Of a DNA stretch of 64,000 bases, positions 24,587-35,813 are shown in pieces. Position 1 is the stretch's first letter. Each line of letters starts with the position of its first letter. A program made the translations under genes and the position numbers. The notes under the pieces are model-generated. The model was not told the DNA's origin, searched no databases, and saw only the letters and a list, made by a program, of their open reading frames with translations. The DNA comes from Deltaproteobacteria bacterium (GTDB lineage Bacteria; Myxococcota_A; UBA796; GCA-2862545), in assembly GCA_007693595.1 (NCBI GenBank), contig REDI01000047.1, positions 1 through 64,000 of the forward strand, given 5' to 3'.

Positions 24587-24615
24587 TTGGTCGAGGGGTC
24601 CGTCTGAGCTATAGT
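24587..24615 (+). promoter_or_regulatory. Possible sigma-70 promoter for the AgmX-like gene
   Basis: TTGGTC (24587-24592), a 17-base spacer, then TATAGT (24610-24615) in the 157-base gap. The predicted start near 24622 gives a 40-base leader. Recognised by eye from consensus and spacing. Confidence 0.5.
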
Positions 24616-24662
24616 TTGGAGCCGAGGGGGGCACGGGCCGCGGTGGTGATCCCGCCGTAGTC

Positions 24663-25658
24663 ATGGCGCTCTCAGCTATTTCGGTTCAAGGAGCACCCAT
24701 CGTGGGCGAGTGTCCCTTCTGTGCAGGCTCGGTAGATGAGCAGATCATCCTCTACGGGGGGACTTGCCCCCACTGCTTCGCCGCCATTCCCGGCGAAGAA
24801 GAGCCGACCGATCCTGGCGAAGAGGTCGAGCAAGGCCTAGAGGTCGCCGCGAAGAAGCGCGCTCAGCGTCGCGCCCTCCTCCCCCTAGTGATCGCCTTTC
24901 CCTTGGTCATTGGGGTACTCGGCGGCGCGATCTGGTACGCCATCCAGCCAGCGCCGGAGCTTGCGATTCTCGATTTCGACGATAGCGACTCCTACACGTT
25001 CGACTACGAGTTTCTCGCTGAGGTGGCCGCGGGCGAGGAGGAGGCGGAGGAGGGCCAGGCCGAGCCCGAAGACTCGGCACAGGGCGCTTCGGATCCGATC
25101 GAGAAGCGTGCGCCCTCGGGCACCCCTCCCAAGATCGTCAAGCCTCAGGTCACTCCCCCTTCCACCGAGGTCGATGGCGATGCGCTGGCCAGCCTCCGCG
25201 ACGACACCGACTCCGTCGAGGATCCGGGGCGCCGAACCCAAGGTCAAGCTAGCGCGGAGTCGGACGAAGGCGATGCGCAGCCCTCCTTCGGCGTCCCCGC
25301 TCCGGTGAGCGCACCGTCTTCGGGGCCGGCTCCGCTGCAGGTCAACCTCGACCTTCCGCCGCTCACCAACGACGCCGAGATCCGGCAGATGGTCACCCGC
25401 ACCCTTCGCCGCAACCTCCCTCGGCTGAGTCATTGCTACTCCACCGCTCGGAACGCACGACCCGATCTCGAAGGAGACTGGGTGCTCATGGCCACAGTCC
25501 AGACCGACGGAAGCGTCTCGGGCGTCAGCCTGACGGCCACCGACGCGGCCGACGACGTGCTGGAGTCCTGCGTTGTTCGCCAGGTCGAGCGGTGGCGCTT
25601 TCAGCGGATCACGCGTCCCCTTCCGATCAAAAAGACCCTTCCTTTCCGTCGAACCTGA
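24663..25658 (+). CDS. Zinc-ribbon, single-TM protein with AgmX/PglI C-terminal domain
   Basis: A 331-residue protein in four parts: an N-terminal zinc ribbon (CPFC, 14 residues, CPHC; residues about 18-38), one membrane helix (LPLVIAFPLVIGVLGGAIWYAI, about 77-98), an acidic Pro/Ser/Glu-rich linker (about 100-225), and a TonB-C/AgmX-like domain (LPRLSHCYSTARNARP, then VERWRF) that spans the periplasm. In Myxococcus, AgmX and relatives take part in gliding and envelope complexes; the family is typical of Myxococcota. The cytosolic ribbon suggests it reads a cytoplasmic partner or metal state. It is preceded by a good sigma-70-like promoter and its 3' end overlaps the convergent rimI by 32 bases. 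Confidence 0.82.
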   Translation: MALSAISVQGAPIVGECPFCAGSVDEQIILYGGTCPHCFAAIPGEEEPTDPGEEVEQGLEVAAKKRAQRRALLPLVIAFPLVIGVLGGAIWYAIQPAPELAILDFDDSDSYTFDYEFLAEVAAGEEEAEEGQAEPEDSAQGASDPIEKRAPSGTPPKIVKPQVTPPSTEVDGDALASLRDDTDSVEDPGRRTQGQASAESDEGDAQPSFGVPAPVSAPSSGPAPLQVNLDLPPLTNDAEIRQMVTRTLRRNLPRLSHCYSTARNARPDLEGDWVLMATVQTDGSVSGVSLTATDAADDVLESCVVRQVERWRFQRITRPLPIKKTLPFRRT

Positions 25659-26115
25659 TCTCGGTCGCGGCGGATGCCGCGGCCCCGGGCACCCACTCCA
25701 TCACCATCGCGTCGGTGCCGTCCGCGTAGTAGCCAGGTCGGACCCCGAGGAGTGCCCACCCGGCCCGGACGTAGAGGCGCCTGGCTGGCTCGTTATCGGC
25801 CCGAACCTCAAGGAAGGCTCGCTGGACCCGCCCTTCGGTCCAGCGCGCCGCGGCGTGCGCCAGGAGCGTGAGCCCGACCCGCTGTCTTCGGAACGTGGGA
25901 TCGACAGAGAGGATCAAGATCTCGGCCTCGCCGGCGACGAGGGTGCTGAGCAGGTGCCCAACGACCCGGCCATCCTCGGTCGCGACCCAGCCGGCGGTGG
26001 TGGGGCGAGACAGGGTCGCGAGGATCTCACCTTGGGTCCAAGAGGGTGTCGGACCCAGGGCCTCGAGTGCCGCGACCTGCTCGGCGTGGCTCGGGAGCAA
26101 CTCGCCGAGCCTCAC
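25627..26115 (-). CDS. rimI: GNAT N-acetyltransferase, RimI-like
   Basis: A 162-residue GNAT protein. The acetyl-CoA loop is VDPTFRRQRVGLTLL and the C-terminal signature is ADNEPARRLYVRAGW, followed by GYYADGTDAMVMEW, all typical of RimI, which acetylates the N-terminal Ala of ribosomal protein S18 (and other targets). The start is GTG 26115, overlapping the upstream stop as GTGA; the frame is open further upstream but without coding character. In many bacteria rimI adjoins tsaB or tsaD; here tsaD lies nearby but divergent. Its 3' end runs 32 bases into the AgmX-like gene on the other strand. Confidence 0.85.
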   Translation of the reverse strand: MRLGELLPSHAEQVAALEALGPTPSWTQGEILATLSRPTTAGWVATEDGRVVGHLLSTLVAGEAEILILSVDPTFRRQRVGLTLLAHAAARWTEGRVQRAFLEVRADNEPARRLYVRAGWALLGVRPGYYADGTDAMVMEWVPGAAASAATEIRFDGKEGSF

Positions 26116-26642
26116 AGGGGCCCACGCTGAGCGATGTGACGGACCCGAAGCCGAGGACGGACCTCGTCGAGCAGATCGCGGCAGGCGGTCAGCCAGACCT
26201 CGCGATCTGAAGGGTCCTCTGCGAGGTTTCTGCTCAGGTAGCGCTCGACGAGCAGGCGTCGCCGGACGATGCGGGTCATGCTGCGCTGGTCCAGGCCCCA
26301 GAGCTGCTTGAAGGCGCTCCAGCTCTCGGGTCGACCGAATCGTTCGCGAAGTCGCGCGAGGCGCTCCTCGATCTCTTGGGATGGAGGGTCGTAGAGGTCG
26401 ACCCCCGCTGCCAGGGCTCGCACGATAGCGGCTTGCTCCATACGCTCGAGCGAAGTGCCGTTGTCCAGGGTCCAGAAGGGCAAAGAAGGAGAATCCAGCC
26501 CTGTCAACACCGCTTCGAGGCGGACCTCGGACGCGAGCACCAGCTCCTCGTCGACGACGACGACCACCCGGTCGGCCACCACCTCGCGGGAGAGGGCTGG
26601 GGACTGAAGCAGCGTGAGGGTGATGACGAGAAGCGCTCTCAT
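26112..26642 (-). CDS. SurA N-terminal-like exported protein without PPIase domain
   Basis: A 176-residue protein with signal peptide MRALLVITLTLLQSPALS. The mature start VADRVVVVVDEELVLASEV is like the first strand and helix of SurA/PpiD-type chaperones (V-x-D-x-V-I-T-x-S-E-V). The helical middle (SQEIEERLARLRERFG, WGLDQRSMTRIVRRRLLVERYL) fits the SurA N-terminal domain. The chain stops where the parvulin domain would begin, so no isomerase activity is expected. It is translationally coupled on both sides (ATGA with the flavoprotein, GTGA with rimI). A periplasmic chaperone for outer membrane proteins is likely but unproven. Confidence 0.65.
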   Translation of the reverse strand: MRALLVITLTLLQSPALSREVVADRVVVVVDEELVLASEVRLEAVLTGLDSPSLPFWTLDNGTSLERMEQAAIVRALAAGVDLYDPPSQEIEERLARLRERFGRPESWSAFKQLWGLDQRSMTRIVRRRLLVERYLSRNLAEDPSDREVWLTACRDLLDEVRPRLRVRHIAQRGPL

Positions 26643-27703
26643 AGGCTATCGAGGACGGCTTGGATCTGCGCGTGGCCTTGGGCGAGGACGAAGTCTTCGC
26701 GTCGACCAGCGCTCTTTCGACCCAGGACGAAGAAGCGGTGTTCGCTGGTGAAGGGTGCGGTGGGCTCCGCCCGGCCTGGACGCTCGGTGCGTGGGCAGGA
26801 CGCCACGTGCAGCTCCCGGTAGAGGCTGAGATCGGGGTGGTAGCCCGTACACCCGAAGACCCGATCCACTTCGAGCACCTCACCGGAGGCCAGGTGGACC
26901 TCGACGGTGCGGCCGACGGGGCGGAGGGCATCGATCTGCGCGCCGGGGCGGTGATCGACGCGCGTGACGGCGCTCTTGGCGAAGTCGCGGAGCGCTGCTC
27001 GGGCGGGGAGGGGATCGTCGAGGGGGCCGTCGAAGCTCGGGCCGCGCGGGTGGCGGCTGATCCAGAGGACCTCGGGGTGGTTCGGCCCCTCGAGCAGATC
27101 CCGAAGCATCATCGCGGCATCGGGTCCGTCGCCCACGAGCAGGACCCGGCGGTCGCGGAGGGTGTCGGTGGGCTGTGGTCCATGTCGAAGGCGACCGGCT
27201 GCGACGGCGGCGAGCTCGCCGGGGGTGGGGAGGCCTCCGCGTCCGACGGGCTTGGGTTGATTCCAGACCCCGGAGCAGTCGAGTACGGCGTCGGCCTGAG
27301 TGGCGGCGTCGCCGGTCGTGACGTGAAGGAGGAGCCGGAAGGGATCGGAGGATCGACGGTTGGACTGGAGGTCCTGCTCTTTGCAGGAGTTCTGGCGCGC
27401 GATGCCCACGACGCGGGTCTGAAGGTGGATGGTGAGGTGCGCGGCGAGGGGTCGGAGGTAGCGCTCGATGAGCGCTTCAGCGGTAGGGTAGGCCAGAAGG
27501 TCGACGTCGAGCCCCGCCCGGTCGCGCCCTCGTCGGGTCGTGCTCTGGCGCCAGTTGGTGTAGAGCGGAAGGTGCTGCCAGCTCGCCATGGTGTGGGCTG
27601 GCGCGTCGCCCGCCTCGAAGAGCGTGACGTCGTGCCCGCGATCCGAGGCGGCGAGCGCCGCCTCGATCCCGATGGGTCCGGCCCCGATGACCGCGATGTC
27701 CAT
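26639..27703 (-). CDS. FAD/NAD(P)-dependent oxidoreductase
   Basis: A 354-residue flavoprotein: N-terminal FAD motif IAVIGAGPIGIEAALAA, a second dinucleotide motif VLLVGDGPDAAMMLRDL near the middle, and FGCTGYHPDLS close to the C-terminus, the ATG-like motif of flavin monooxygenase and thioredoxin-reductase-like proteins. Cysteines in a redox-active CxxC are absent, so it is not a thioredoxin reductase. The substrate is unknown. First gene of a minus-strand trio with the SurA-like gene and rimI, separated from divergent tsaD by 100 bases containing a palindrome. Confidence 0.8.
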   Translation of the reverse strand: MDIAVIGAGPIGIEAALAASDRGHDVTLFEAGDAPAHTMASWQHLPLYTNWRQSTTRRGRDRAGLDVDLLAYPTAEALIERYLRPLAAHLTIHLQTRVVGIARQNSCKEQDLQSNRRSSDPFRLLLHVTTGDAATQADAVLDCSGVWNQPKPVGRGGLPTPGELAAVAAGRLRHGPQPTDTLRDRRVLLVGDGPDAAMMLRDLLEGPNHPEVLWISRHPRGPSFDGPLDDPLPARAALRDFAKSAVTRVDHRPGAQIDALRPVGRTVEVHLASGEVLEVDRVFGCTGYHPDLSLYRELHVASCPRTERPGRAEPTAPFTSEHRFFVLGRKSAGRREDFVLAQGHAQIQAVLDSL

Positions 27704-27730
27704 GGCACCTCCGTACCCATCATAGCGCGT

Positions 27731-27749
27731 CGTCTCGGGTGACGAGACG
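27731..27749. promoter_or_regulatory. Palindrome in the tsaD divergent region
   Basis: CGTCTCG (27731-27737) and CGAGACG (27743-27749) are perfect 7-base inverted arms around GGTGA. It lies between the divergent flavoprotein and tsaD starts and could be an operator or a hairpin in the tsaD leader. Confidence 0.35.
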
Positions 27750-27803
27750 CGGAGGATCGGCTACCTGCGCCGGGCAGCGGGGCTGAAGCCCTCCGGAGGC
27801 AGG

Positions 27804-28769
27804 TTGCGCGTATTGGGCATCGAGACGAGCTGCGACGAGACAGCGGCGGCCATCGTCGGGCCAGATGGCATCGAGAGCGACGTGGTCCACACCCAAGAGG
27901 TTCATGCTCGCTTTGGAGGTGTCGTACCGGAGTTGGCCTCGCGAGCTCACGTCGAGAAGCTCGGGGTGGTCGTGCGGGCTGCCCTCGAGCAAGCGGGCGG
28001 CGCGCCCCCCGACGCGGTCGCAGCGACCGCGGGGCCGGGCTTGATCGGGGCGGTCTTGGTGGGGTTGTCTTGGGGAAAGGCCCTCGCGGCCGGCTGGGCT
28101 GTACCCTTCGTCGGCGTCCATCACCTCGAGGGGCACCTGCTCTCGGCCCTCCTCGAGCCCTCGGCGCCGGACTTCCCCTTTTTGGGGCTCGTGGTGAGCG
28201 GGGGGCACACCACCCTGTACCTGGCTCGCGGGCTGGGTGACTACCAAGTCCTCGCCCAGACCGTCGACGACGCCGCTGGCGAAGCCTTCGATAAGTCGGC
28301 GCGCCTCCTGGGGCTCGGCTATCCCGGAGGGCCGCGCATCGACGCCCTCGCGGCGCACGGAGATCCGCGCGCCGTCTCCTTCCCTCGGCCAGCTCCAGGG
28401 GGCCTGGACTGGTCCTTCTCGGGGCTGAAGACCGCGGTTCGGACCCATGTGCTCTCGTCGAGCCGCGCCTCCGATGAGGATGTCTGTGCCTCCTTCCAGG
28501 CCGCCGTCGTAGACTGCCTCCTGGATCGGGTCCAGCGCGCGGCGGAGCAGACCGGGGTGCGTCGCGTCGCCCTGTGCGGGGGCGTCGCCGCAAACCGCGA
28601 GCTACGCGAGCGGGCCGCTGCGCTCCCGAAGCTCCAAGTCTACCTCCCCGCGCGATCGCGTTGTACCGACAACGCCGCGATGATCGCTGGTGCGGGCCGC
28701 CTCCGCCTGCTTCGGGGCGAACGGCACGACCTGGATGGGGTGGCTAGACCCTCCTGGGGGCTGGCATGA
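27804..28769 (+). CDS. tsaD: tRNA N6-adenosine threonylcarbamoyltransferase TsaD
   Basis: A 321-residue Kae1/TsaD protein that, with TsaB and TsaE, transfers threonylcarbamoyl-AMP to A37 of ANN-decoding tRNAs. Conserved parts are VLGIETSCDETAAAIV, the metal site HHLEGH (His107 and His111), VSGGHTTLY, and CTDNAAMIA with the third metal ligand Asp. The start is TTG 27804 with GGAGG at 27795-27799, since the family begins M-x-V-L-G-I-E-T-S. The downstream rsmA overlaps by four bases. tsaB lies 12 kb away at 41092; tsaE and tsaC are not in the window. Confidence 0.97.
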   Translation: MRVLGIETSCDETAAAIVGPDGIESDVVHTQEVHARFGGVVPELASRAHVEKLGVVVRAALEQAGGAPPDAVAATAGPGLIGAVLVGLSWGKALAAGWAVPFVGVHHLEGHLLSALLEPSAPDFPFLGLVVSGGHTTLYLARGLGDYQVLAQTVDDAAGEAFDKSARLLGLGYPGGPRIDALAAHGDPRAVSFPRPAPGGLDWSFSGLKTAVRTHVLSSSRASDEDVCASFQAAVVDCLLDRVQRAAEQTGVRRVALCGGVAANRELRERAAALPKLQVYLPARSRCTDNAAMIAGAGRLRLLRGERHDLDGVARPSWGLA

Positions 28770-29599
28770 GTGGTGGCTTCGACGATCCCCGCGCCGTGCT
28801 GCGGCTGCTGGAGCAGCGAGCGCGCCGTCGCTTCGGGCAGCACTTCCTCTGCGAGCAAGGCGTGGTCGACCGTATCGTCCGACGTGCGGGCATCTCGCCA
28901 GGCGACAAGGTGCTCGAGATCGGACCCGGTCTTGGCATTCTCACCCATGCGCTCACCCGAGCGGGCGCCGAGCTGACCGCGGTGGAGCTCGATCGCGATC
29001 TCGCCGACCACATCGAGCGAGTCTTTCCGGGCGTGCGCCTTGTGCGGGGCGACGCGCTCGACCAGCGATGGCCGGAGCTCTTGGGGGGTGTACCGCACAA
29101 GGTGGTGGCGAACCTTCCCTATAACGTGGGCACCCGCGTCGTCATGGACCTGATCGATCACCCTGGGCTCTTCCCGAGCGTCGTCGTGATGCTCCAGAAA
29201 GAGGTGGTCGATCGGCTGCTCGCTCCGCCGGGCAGCCGAACGTATGGCGCGCTCTCGGTGGTAGCGCAGGCCCGCGCCCGCCTCGCCTTTCTGCTCGCCG
29301 TGCCTCCCCGCAGCTTCTACCCTCCACCCAAGGTCGACTCCTCGGTGATTCGCCTTGAGCCCTTGCCCGAGCCCGACACCGGCGGGGTCCCGGTCCGCGA
29401 CTTCGATCGGGTGGTGAAGGCCGCCTTCTCGCAGCGACGCAAGGTCATCGCGAACAGCCTGGGGGCGCTCTTTGGCCGCGACGAGGCCCGGACCGCCCTC
29501 GAGCGTGCGGGCGTCGATCCCCGGACCCGCGCGGAGCAGGTTGATCTTGCCGGCTTTCAGCGAATCGCACGAGCCCTGTACCCCTCACACCAGGCCTGA
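28766..29599 (+). CDS. rsmA: 16S rRNA adenine dimethyltransferase RsmA (KsgA)
   Basis: A 277-residue SAM-dependent methyltransferase that dimethylates A1518 and A1519 of 16S rRNA during 30S maturation. FGQHFLCEQGVVDRIV is the typical N-terminus (FGQNFL in most), VLEIGPGLGILT the SAM motif I, and NLPYNVGT the catalytic motif IV. The C-terminal small domain carries FYPPPKVDSSVIRLEP and FSQRRKVIANSL. Full length for the family. Coupled to tsaD by an ATGA overlap. Confidence 0.97.
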   Translation: MSGGFDDPRAVLRLLEQRARRRFGQHFLCEQGVVDRIVRRAGISPGDKVLEIGPGLGILTHALTRAGAELTAVELDRDLADHIERVFPGVRLVRGDALDQRWPELLGGVPHKVVANLPYNVGTRVVMDLIDHPGLFPSVVVMLQKEVVDRLLAPPGSRTYGALSVVAQARARLAFLLAVPPRSFYPPPKVDSSVIRLEPLPEPDTGGVPVRDFDRVVKAAFSQRRKVIANSLGALFGRDEARTALERAGVDPRTRAEQVDLAGFQRIARALYPSHQA

Positions 29600-29670
29600 G
29601 GTCGAGCGCGACCCCCTCGCAGCCGGTTATTCCCCCAACGCGCCCTGCGGCGCCTGACTGGAGACATCCC

Positions 29671-30429
29671 ATGCGCGTCACGTCCTGCGGTATCACCGAT
29701 GTTGGGCTCAAGCGGAGCCATAACGAAGATAATCTGCTGATTAACGAGGAGCTCAACCTCTTTGTCGTCGCCGATGGCATGGGGGGACACAACGGCGGTG
29801 AGTTCGCGAGTGCCATCTGTGTCAACACCGTCGAGGAGATCGTTGAGAACATGGAGATCGGGGATCAGCTCTCGGTCGACCAAGACGATCCGGTCGAGCT
29901 GGTGCGCGAGAAGCTTCGCTACGCCCTGAGGCTCGCGGGTCGGCGCATCTTCGAGAAGGCCAGCGAATCCCCAGAGTTTCACGGCATGGGCACGACCGCG
30001 GTGTCCATGCTGATCGACGGCGGGAACGCCTTCATCGCCCACGTCGGCGACAGCCGACTGTACCTGGTACGCGACGACCGGGTCGAACAGGTGACCGAAG
30101 ATCACAGCTTCGTCGCGCGGCAGATTAAGGCGGGCGTCCTCACCGCCGAAGAGGCGCGCAGCCACCGGATGCGCAACGTGATCTATCGCTCTCTGGGCTA
30201 CCAGGAAGACGTCGAGGTCGACGTGGAGGTCCGGGCGATTCGACGGGGGGATCAGTTCCTTCTCTGCTCCGACGGGCTGTCGGGCCATGTGGAGCCGTTC
30301 GAGCTCTTCGATCACGTCACCCAGTACGGCCCCCAAGAGGCGGCGCGCCGGTTGGTGGACCTCGCCTGTGAGCGCGGCGGCGACGACAACATCACGGTCG
30401 TCATCGCCTCGGTCGACGAGCTGTCTTGA
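29671..30429 (+). CDS. PP2C-family serine/threonine protein phosphatase
   Basis: A 252-residue metal-dependent phosphatase. The metal-binding motifs are all visible: VADGMGGHNGG, HVGDSRLYLV, LLCSDGLSGHV and DDNITVVI. It starts DVGLKRSHNEDNLLIN, the usual bacterial PP2C opening (R-x3-N-E-D). It removes phosphate from Ser/Thr of proteins in the cytosol and in myxobacteria works against many eukaryotic-like kinases, though no kinase gene is nearby. An M23 peptidase overlaps its 3' end (TTGA), suggesting it controls an envelope process. GGAG lies 9 bases before the ATG. Confidence 0.96.
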   Translation: MRVTSCGITDVGLKRSHNEDNLLINEELNLFVVADGMGGHNGGEFASAICVNTVEEIVENMEIGDQLSVDQDDPVELVREKLRYALRLAGRRIFEKASESPEFHGMGTTAVSMLIDGGNAFIAHVGDSRLYLVRDDRVEQVTEDHSFVARQIKAGVLTAEEARSHRMRNVIYRSLGYQEDVEVDVEVRAIRRGDQFLLCSDGLSGHVEPFELFDHVTQYGPQEAARRLVDLACERGGDDNITVVIASVDELS

Positions 30430-31367
30430 CCCCTGAAGAGTCCGGCGACCGAGGGCCCGAGGCGCGGCCGGAGTCTCCGCCACGGGGCTCGGGTCTGTGG
30501 CGAGTGGCCGCGGTCCTCGGCTGGGCCGGGGTGATCGGGCTCTCGGTGGCGCTGATTGCGGTGCTACCAAAGGCCCTCTCCTACGATGATCTCCTTGACG
30601 AAAACCTGTCGATGCGCGGTCGGGTTCAAGAGTTGGACCGGCGCATGGCCGAAGTCGACCGGATCTTGATGCGCCTACGGATCTACGATGCCCAGATGCG
30701 CGGGCTCGGAGACATCCCCGAAGGCGATCATGGCCCCACCGAGGACATCGACGATCCTCCGCCCGACGCGCAGGTCGATCCCGATCCCGATCCTGGCGAT
30801 GATGGGCCTTATGATCAGGTCGAGGTCGGCGAGATCGGGCAGGAGCTGCGCCCATCGGGTGCCTGGGCCGATGCGATCATCGCCCGGGCCGACAGTTTTC
30901 TGGCGGTCTTCGAAGAGGCAGAGCCCGACCTCAACGCCCTGGTCGAAGAGCTGGAGGGGCTGAGGGCCCTCGAGGAGGCCTTGCCGAGCCACTGGCCTAC
31001 AACGGGCACCCTCACCTCTGGCTTCGGTTACCGTCGCTCACCTTTTGGTCGAAAGGCGCAGTTCCACAAGGGGCTCGACATCAGTAATGCGCGGGGCACT
31101 CCGGTGGTGGCGTCGGGGCCGGGCACCGTGCGAAGCGCGTTCTACAACGGTGGGTATGGGCGATTCATCGAGGTGGACCATGGCTACGGGATCACCACCC
31201 GCTACGCCCACCTGCACCGCCTCCTCGTCAAGGAGGGTGACGAGGTCGAGCGTGGACAGCTCATCGGCACGGTCGGGCGCACCGGCCGCGTGACCGGGCC
31301 TCACCTTCACTTCGAGGTGCGCATCGATGGGCACGCTGTCGATCCCCTCGACTACCTCCCGCGCTGA
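30426..31367 (+). CDS. M23 (LytM-type) peptidase with membrane anchor and coiled coil (TTG start)
   Basis: A 313-residue protein: cytosolic Pro/Arg-rich start, one membrane helix (VAAVLGWAGVIGLSVALIAVL, about 24-44), a coiled coil (MRGRVQELDRRMAEVDRILMRL), an acidic linker, and a C-terminal LytM domain from about residue 190. Zinc ligands are His214 and Asp218 (HKGLD) and His295 in the PHLHFEV motif (His293-x-His295), so the endopeptidase appears active on peptidoglycan cross-links. The architecture is that of MepM/NlpD-like or sporulation SpoIIQ-like hydrolases. The start is TTG 30426, overlapping the phosphatase stop. Confidence 0.9.
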   Translation: MTPEESGDRGPEARPESPPRGSGLWRVAAVLGWAGVIGLSVALIAVLPKALSYDDLLDENLSMRGRVQELDRRMAEVDRILMRLRIYDAQMRGLGDIPEGDHGPTEDIDDPPPDAQVDPDPDPGDDGPYDQVEVGEIGQELRPSGAWADAIIARADSFLAVFEEAEPDLNALVEELEGLRALEEALPSHWPTTGTLTSGFGYRRSPFGRKAQFHKGLDISNARGTPVVASGPGTVRSAFYNGGYGRFIEVDHGYGITTRYAHLHRLLVKEGDEVERGQLIGTVGRTGRVTGPHLHFEVRIDGHAVDPLDYLPR

Positions 31368-31427
31368 GTGGCGGGTGCCCGATCCGGGCCTGTGCCAAGG
31401 ATCCTCGCAAGGATCCGCGTCTGGAGG

Positions 31428-31455
31428 TTGCCTGGGTGGGTCAGGTGGGCATATT
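31428..31455 (+). promoter_or_regulatory. Possible sigma-70 promoter for secA
   Basis: TTGCCT (31428-31433), a 16-base spacer and CATATT (31450-31455). It gives a leader near 75 bases. Upstream, at 31397-31416, two AAGGATCC copies lie 4 bases apart, and GCCCG/CGGGC (31377-31389) can form a small hairpin after the peptidase stop. Confidence 0.4.
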
Positions 31456-31537
31456 GGGGGGCCCTGTGCGTGCCCCTTAGCGGGAGCGCGCGTGACGCCC
31501 TCCCTGAACGCCGCGTCGATCGGCACGCGAGAAGCCC

Positions 31538-34729
<3,192 letters not shown>

Positions 34730-34756
34730 GCGAGCCGGCTCCCTCGCCATCTGTGG

Positions 34757-34785
34757 TTGATCAGTCTGTGGGTGCGTGCTAACCC
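34757..34785 (+). promoter_or_regulatory. Possible promoter for rpsB
   Basis: TTGATC (34757-34762), 17 bases, then TAACCC (34780-34785) preceded by TGC as in an extended -10. The leader of about 130 bases to the rpsB ATG is long enough for an S2 autoregulatory structure, which I could not confirm. Confidence 0.35.
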
Positions 34786-34923
34786 GGCTCCGGCCCGTGG
34801 CGTCAGCTCGGGCTTAGCTCGCACGTCGGAGCTCCAGGCCGTCCTCGGTGCCCTGTGAAGGGTCGGTCGCGCCTGCCGACGGACGTTCAACCAAACCAGG
34901 GCCCGAGGCCCATCGGAGACATC

Positions 34924-35712
34924 ATGAACATCTCGCTGCGCGACCTGCTCCAGGCAGGCGTCCACTTCGGCCACCAGACCCGTCGTTGGAACCCCAAGAT
35001 GAAGCCGTATATCTACGGCGCCAAGAACGGGATCCACATCATCGATCTTCAGCGCACCGCGCGCGGACTCGTCGATGCCACCCGCTTCGTCCAGACCCTC
35101 GCCGTCGGGGGAGGTCAGGTCGTCTTCGTGGGCACCAAGCGCTCCGCCCGCGAGGTCATCGCCGAAGAAGCGACCCGCGCCGAGCAGTTCTACGTGAACC
35201 ACCGCTGGCTCGGTGGCACCATGACCAACTGGCAGACGGTCAAGAAGTCGATCGATCGTCTCAACAAGCTCGAAGAGGCTCGGTCCGAAGGCCGCTTCGA
35301 CATCCTCACCAAGAAGGAAGCGCTCGAGCTCACCCGCGACATCGAGCGCATGGATCGCAACCTCGGGGGCATCAAGACCCTCCGTGGTCTGCCGGCTGCC
35401 CTCTTCGTGGTCGATCCGAAGCGCGAGCACATCGCGGTCGCCGAGGCGAACACTCTGGGGATCCCGGTCATCGCTCTGTGCGACACCAACTGCGATCCCT
35501 CCGGTATCGACTACGTGATCCCTGGTAACGACGACGCGATCAAGTCCATCCGCCTCTTCACCGGCGCCATCGCCGACGCGATCATCGAGGGGCGCCAGTC
35601 CTCTCGGCGCACGTCGGGTGCCTACAGCACCGAAGACGAAGCGGCGCCGGTCGATGATGGCGGCGTCGAGGTTGTCACCCGCCGCGCGCCCGACGCCCCT
35701 GCCGAGGCCTGA
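34924..35712 (+). CDS. rpsB: 30S ribosomal protein S2
   Basis: A 262-residue S2. [26 protein letters not shown] is the conserved opening (quoted in part: [19 protein letters not shown]), and [11 protein letters not shown]-like and [12 protein letters not shown] segments are in place. S2 binds late to the 30S head and helps recruit S1. The start is ATG 34924 with GGAG at 34915-34918 rather than the upstream in-frame start at 34855. It heads the rpsB-tsf-pyrH-frr-uppS-cdsA-rseP-tsaB run. The C-terminal 25 residues are acidic and poorly conserved, as usual. Confidence 0.98.
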   Translation: MNISLRDLLQAGVHFGHQTRRWNPKMKPYIYGAKNGIHIIDLQRTARGLVDATRFVQTLAVGGGQVVFVGTKRSAREVIAEEATRAEQFYVNHRWLGGTMTNWQTVKKSIDRLNKLEEARSEGRFDILTKKEALELTRDIERMDRNLGGIKTLRGLPAALFVVDPKREHIAVAEANTLGIPVIALCDTNCDPSGIDYVIPGNDDAIKSIRLFTGAIADAIIEGRQSSRRTSGAYSTEDEAAPVDDGGVEVVTRRAPDAPAEA

Positions 35713-35780
35713 GCGCGCGTCGGTTCTCTCCCTTCCCCGCGGGGCGTGCGTGGCGCGCCCTCCCATCATCATCAAGTATC

Positions 35781-35798
35781 GGGCCGCGCAGACGGCCC
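35781..35798 (+). promoter_or_regulatory. Hairpin in the rpsB-tsf gap
   Basis: GGGCCG (35781-35786) and CGGCCC (35793-35798) form a perfect 6-bp stem 5 bases before the GGAG of tsf. It may tune S2 to EF-Ts expression. No T-run. Confidence 0.35.
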
Positions 35799-35813
35799 AA
35801 ACGGAGACTTCCA

